A stretch of 6,837 nt of DNA, taken from positions 1 to 6,837 of the forward strand of contig JABLYK010000063.1 in NCBI GenBank assembly GCA_018265835.1, read 5' to 3'. The DNA is from Oscillospiraceae bacterium (GTDB taxonomy: Bacteria > Bacillota > Clostridia > Oscillospirales > Oscillospiraceae). The notes under the pieces are model-generated. The model searched no databases, had not been told where the DNA came from, and saw nothing but the letters and a program-made list of their open reading frames with translations. Made by a program: the position numbers and the translations under genes. Shown here in pieces: positions 5,390 through 6,837 of this stretch; positions within the stretch are counted from its first letter, which is position 1; every line of letters starts with the position of its first letter.

Positions 5390-6352
5390 ATGTCAGTAAC
5401 CTTATATTTGGCCATTCCCTGCTATAATGAGGAGGCGGTGCTGCCGGAAACGTCCCGGCGGCTGCGCGAGAAATTTACCGCGCTGCTTCAGGCGGGGCGC
5501 ATCAGCGGGGAGAGCCGCATCTGCTTCATCGACGACGGCTCCAAAGACCGCACGTGGGAGCTGATCGCCGGTCTGCACGCGGAGGACCCGGTGTTTTCCG
5601 GTATCAAGCTCTCCCGCAACCGGGGCCACCAGAACGCGCTGCTGTGCGGCCTGATGACGCTTCGTGACCGGGCGGACTGCGTGATCTCCATGGACGCGGA
5701 TCTGCAGGACGACATCAACGCCATCGACGCCATGCTCGACCAGTTTGCGGCCGGGTGCGATGTTGTCTACGGCGTGCGCTCCAAGCGCGAAACGGACAGC
5801 GCGTTCAAACGCATGACGGCAGAGGGATTCTACCGCGTGATGCGCGCATTGGGCGCGGATGTGGTATTCAACCACGCGGACTACCGCCTGATGAGCCGCC
5901 GGGCGCTCGATGCGCTCGCGGAGTACAAGGAGGTCAACCTGTTCCTGCGCGGCATGGTGCCGCTGATCGGCTACAAGAGTGGTGTGGTATACTACGAGCG
6001 TGCGGAGCGCTTCGCAGGGGAGAGCAAGTACCCGCTGAAGAAGATGCTGTCCTTTGCGTGGGAGGGCATTACGTCGCTGTCTGTGCAGCCCATCAAGCTC
6101 ATCACGCGGCTGGGCACCCTGATGTTCTGCGTGAGCCTTGTGATGCTCATCTGGTTCCTGATCCGCCACTTTACGGGTCACACGGTGCAGGGCTGGTCGA
6201 GCCTTGCGGTATCCATCTGGGCAATCGGCGGGCTGGAGCTGCTGGCCATCGGCGTCGTAGGGGAATACATCGGAAAGATTTATCTGGAAACCAAAGGCCG
6301 TCCGCGCTATCTGGCGGAGATTGTACTGGATGACAGGGGCGACGCGGAATGA
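5390..6352 (+). CDS. Polyprenyl-phosphate glycosyltransferase (GT2, GtrB/DPM1-like)
   Basis: 320 residues. The GT-A domain occupies about 1-230: YLAIPCYNEE (6-15), FIDDGSKDRTW (46-56), LSRNRGHQNALLCGL (74-88), metal-binding DAD in SMDADLQDD (102-104), VVYGVRSKRETD (125-136), DYRLMSRRAL (164-173), and the family hallmark FAGESKYPLKKML (208-220). Two membrane helices follow at about 241-261 and 271-292, then GEYIGKIYLETKGRPRYL (291-308). Relatives transfer a sugar from a nucleotide donor to undecaprenyl or dolichyl phosphate on the cytoplasmic face, making the lipid-linked donor for modification of wall or surface polymers. The sugar cannot be read from sequence. The next gene overlaps it by four bases and encodes a GtrA-family partner, the usual pairing. 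Start supported by GGAAAGGA 7 bases upstream. Confidence 0.9.
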   Translation: MSVTLYLAIPCYNEEAVLPETSRRLREKFTALLQAGRISGESRICFIDDGSKDRTWELIAGLHAEDPVFSGIKLSRNRGHQNALLCGLMTLRDRADCVISMDADLQDDINAIDAMLDQFAAGCDVVYGVRSKRETDSAFKRMTAEGFYRVMRALGADVVFNHADYRLMSRRALDALAEYKEVNLFLRGMVPLIGYKSGVVYYERAERFAGESKYPLKKMLSFAWEGITSLSVQPIKLITRLGTLMFCVSLVMLIWFLIRHFTGHTVQGWSSLAVSIWAIGGLELLAIGVVGEYIGKIYLETKGRPRYLAEIVLDDRGDAE

Positions 6353-6759
6353 AGAAGCTGTTCGATCAGAAGCTGCTGAAATTTCTGTTGGTCGGCGTTG
6401 TGAATACCCTTGTGGGCATGGCCATCATGTTTGGCCTGTATAATCTGGCGCACTGCTCCTATTGGGTGTCCTCAGCGGCAAATTATATTCTGACCAGCAT
6501 TCTAAGCTTTTTTCTCAACAAACATTTTACGTTCCAGAACAAAGAGCGCAGCGCTGCGCAGGTTTGGCGGTTTGCGCTGAACATTGCCGTGTGCTATCTG
6601 CTGGCTTATGGCATCGCAAAGCCGCTGTGTCTGCGCCTGTTGAACAACGCAACGATCAGCGTGCGCGACAATGTGTCCATGCTCGTGGGCATGTGCCTGT
6701 TCACGGGGCTGAATTACCTCGGCCAGCGCTTTTTCGCCTTCCGTTCGGAAGAGAAGTGA
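6349..6759 (+). CDS. GtrA-family membrane protein, putative lipid-linked sugar flippase
   Basis: 136 residues, a normal length for the family. It starts at ATG 6349 in an ATGA overlap with the glycosyltransferase stop; no strong ribosome binding site is seen, so translation is probably coupled. Four membrane segments lie at about 11-31, 38-57, 75-97 and 106-125. Family signatures are KFLLVGVVNTLVG (11-23), NYILTSILSFFLNKHFTF (45-62) and a final GLNYLGQRFFAF (120-131). GtrA proteins are proposed to move undecaprenyl-phosphate sugars across the membrane for use by an outward-facing glycosyltransferase. That third enzyme is not in this window. The gene ends 25 bases before a probable insertion-sequence end, and no terminator is visible between them. 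Confidence 0.9.
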   Translation: MKKLFDQKLLKFLLVGVVNTLVGMAIMFGLYNLAHCSYWVSSAANYILTSILSFFLNKHFTFQNKERSAAQVWRFALNIAVCYLLAYGIAKPLCLRLLNNATISVRDNVSMLVGMCLFTGLNYLGQRFFAFRSEEK

Positions 6760-6784
6760 ATTGGAAACCCCGCAGATTCCGGAG

Positions 6785-6837
6785 TGAATTGCACCCCATT
6801 TGTTAGACAGTATGATATACTATCTAACAAGTGGGGT
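6785..6837. mobile_element. Probable outer end of an IS3-family insertion sequence, cut by the window edge
   Basis: From TGAATTGCACCCCATTTGTT (6785-6804) the sequence has the TG start and CACCCCA...GTTAGAC pattern that I associate with IS3/IS150-group terminal repeats. Bases 6793-6813 and 6817-6837 form a 21-bp inverted repeat with one C-A mismatch, one T-G wobble and a GAT loop. Subterminal hairpins at IS ends can block read-through into the transposase. The transposase frame and the other end are outside the window, so the family is recognised by pattern only. A stand-alone hairpin or small MITE-like element is the alternative. Confidence 0.5.

Noticed and set aside
5402..6181. Minus-strand open frame opposite the glycosyltransferase
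   Set aside because: Antisense shadow with low-complexity His/Gln/Arg content and no motif.
6802..6821. Promoter-like TATACT inside the terminal inverted repeat
   Set aside because: No -35 box at a usable distance (ACCCCA lies 17 bases upstream); the AT-rich look comes from the palindrome.

Overview
The window reads as a chromosomal segment of a GC-rich low-G+C-clade relative, most likely a Clostridia member of the Oscillospiraceae/Ruminococcaceae type. The support is a T-box leader (a Firmicutes-typical tRNA-sensing riboswitch), strong AGGAGG-type ribosome binding sites, a LAAC lipobox and G/C-rich third codon positions. The genus-level placement is inference only. All but one of the genes I accept lie on the + strand.

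Region 1 (2-1560): the 3' part of a membrane-anchored phosphodiester glycosidase (NAGPA/DUF2233-like) gene. Its cytoplasmic N-terminus is built from in-frame 51-bp tandem repeats that run off the left edge of the window. The gene ends at a strong hairpin.

Region 2 (about 1619-5087): a complete tryptophan-responsive transport operon. A promoter at 1619-1647 leads into a full T-box riboswitch (1666-1930). Its specifier codon reads UGG (Trp) and its tRNA-acceptor-binding bulge reads UGGC, which fits the G73 discriminator of tRNA-Trp. The competing antiterminator and terminator helices can be drawn base by base. After a 7-bp dyad and a possible 13-codon leader peptide containing one Trp codon come a lipoprotein substrate-binding protein (TrpX-like), an intercistronic hairpin, a branched-chain-type permease (TrpY-like) and an ATPase (TrpZ-like), with the last two genes overlapping. 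The operon closes with a perfect 23-bp hairpin that can terminate both strands. When uncharged tRNA-Trp accumulates, the leader should read through and raise tryptophan uptake.

Region 3 (5092-5389): a small unrecognised gene on the - strand converges on that terminator. A divergent promoter region follows, with an extended -10 box covered by a TGTTA-TGC-TAACA palindrome.

Region 4 (5390-6759): a two-gene unit with a 4-base ATGA overlap. It encodes a polyprenyl-phosphate glycosyltransferase with two C-terminal membrane segments (GtrB/DPM1-like) and a four-segment GtrA-family protein, which together look like a lipid-linked sugar donor and flippase pair for envelope glycosylation.

Region 5 (6785-6837): a long near-perfect inverted repeat that resembles the outer end of an IS3-family insertion sequence, cut by the right edge of the window. 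No transposase is visible. Because the window begins in a tandem repeat and ends in a probable IS end, both edges could be assembly breaks, which is inference.
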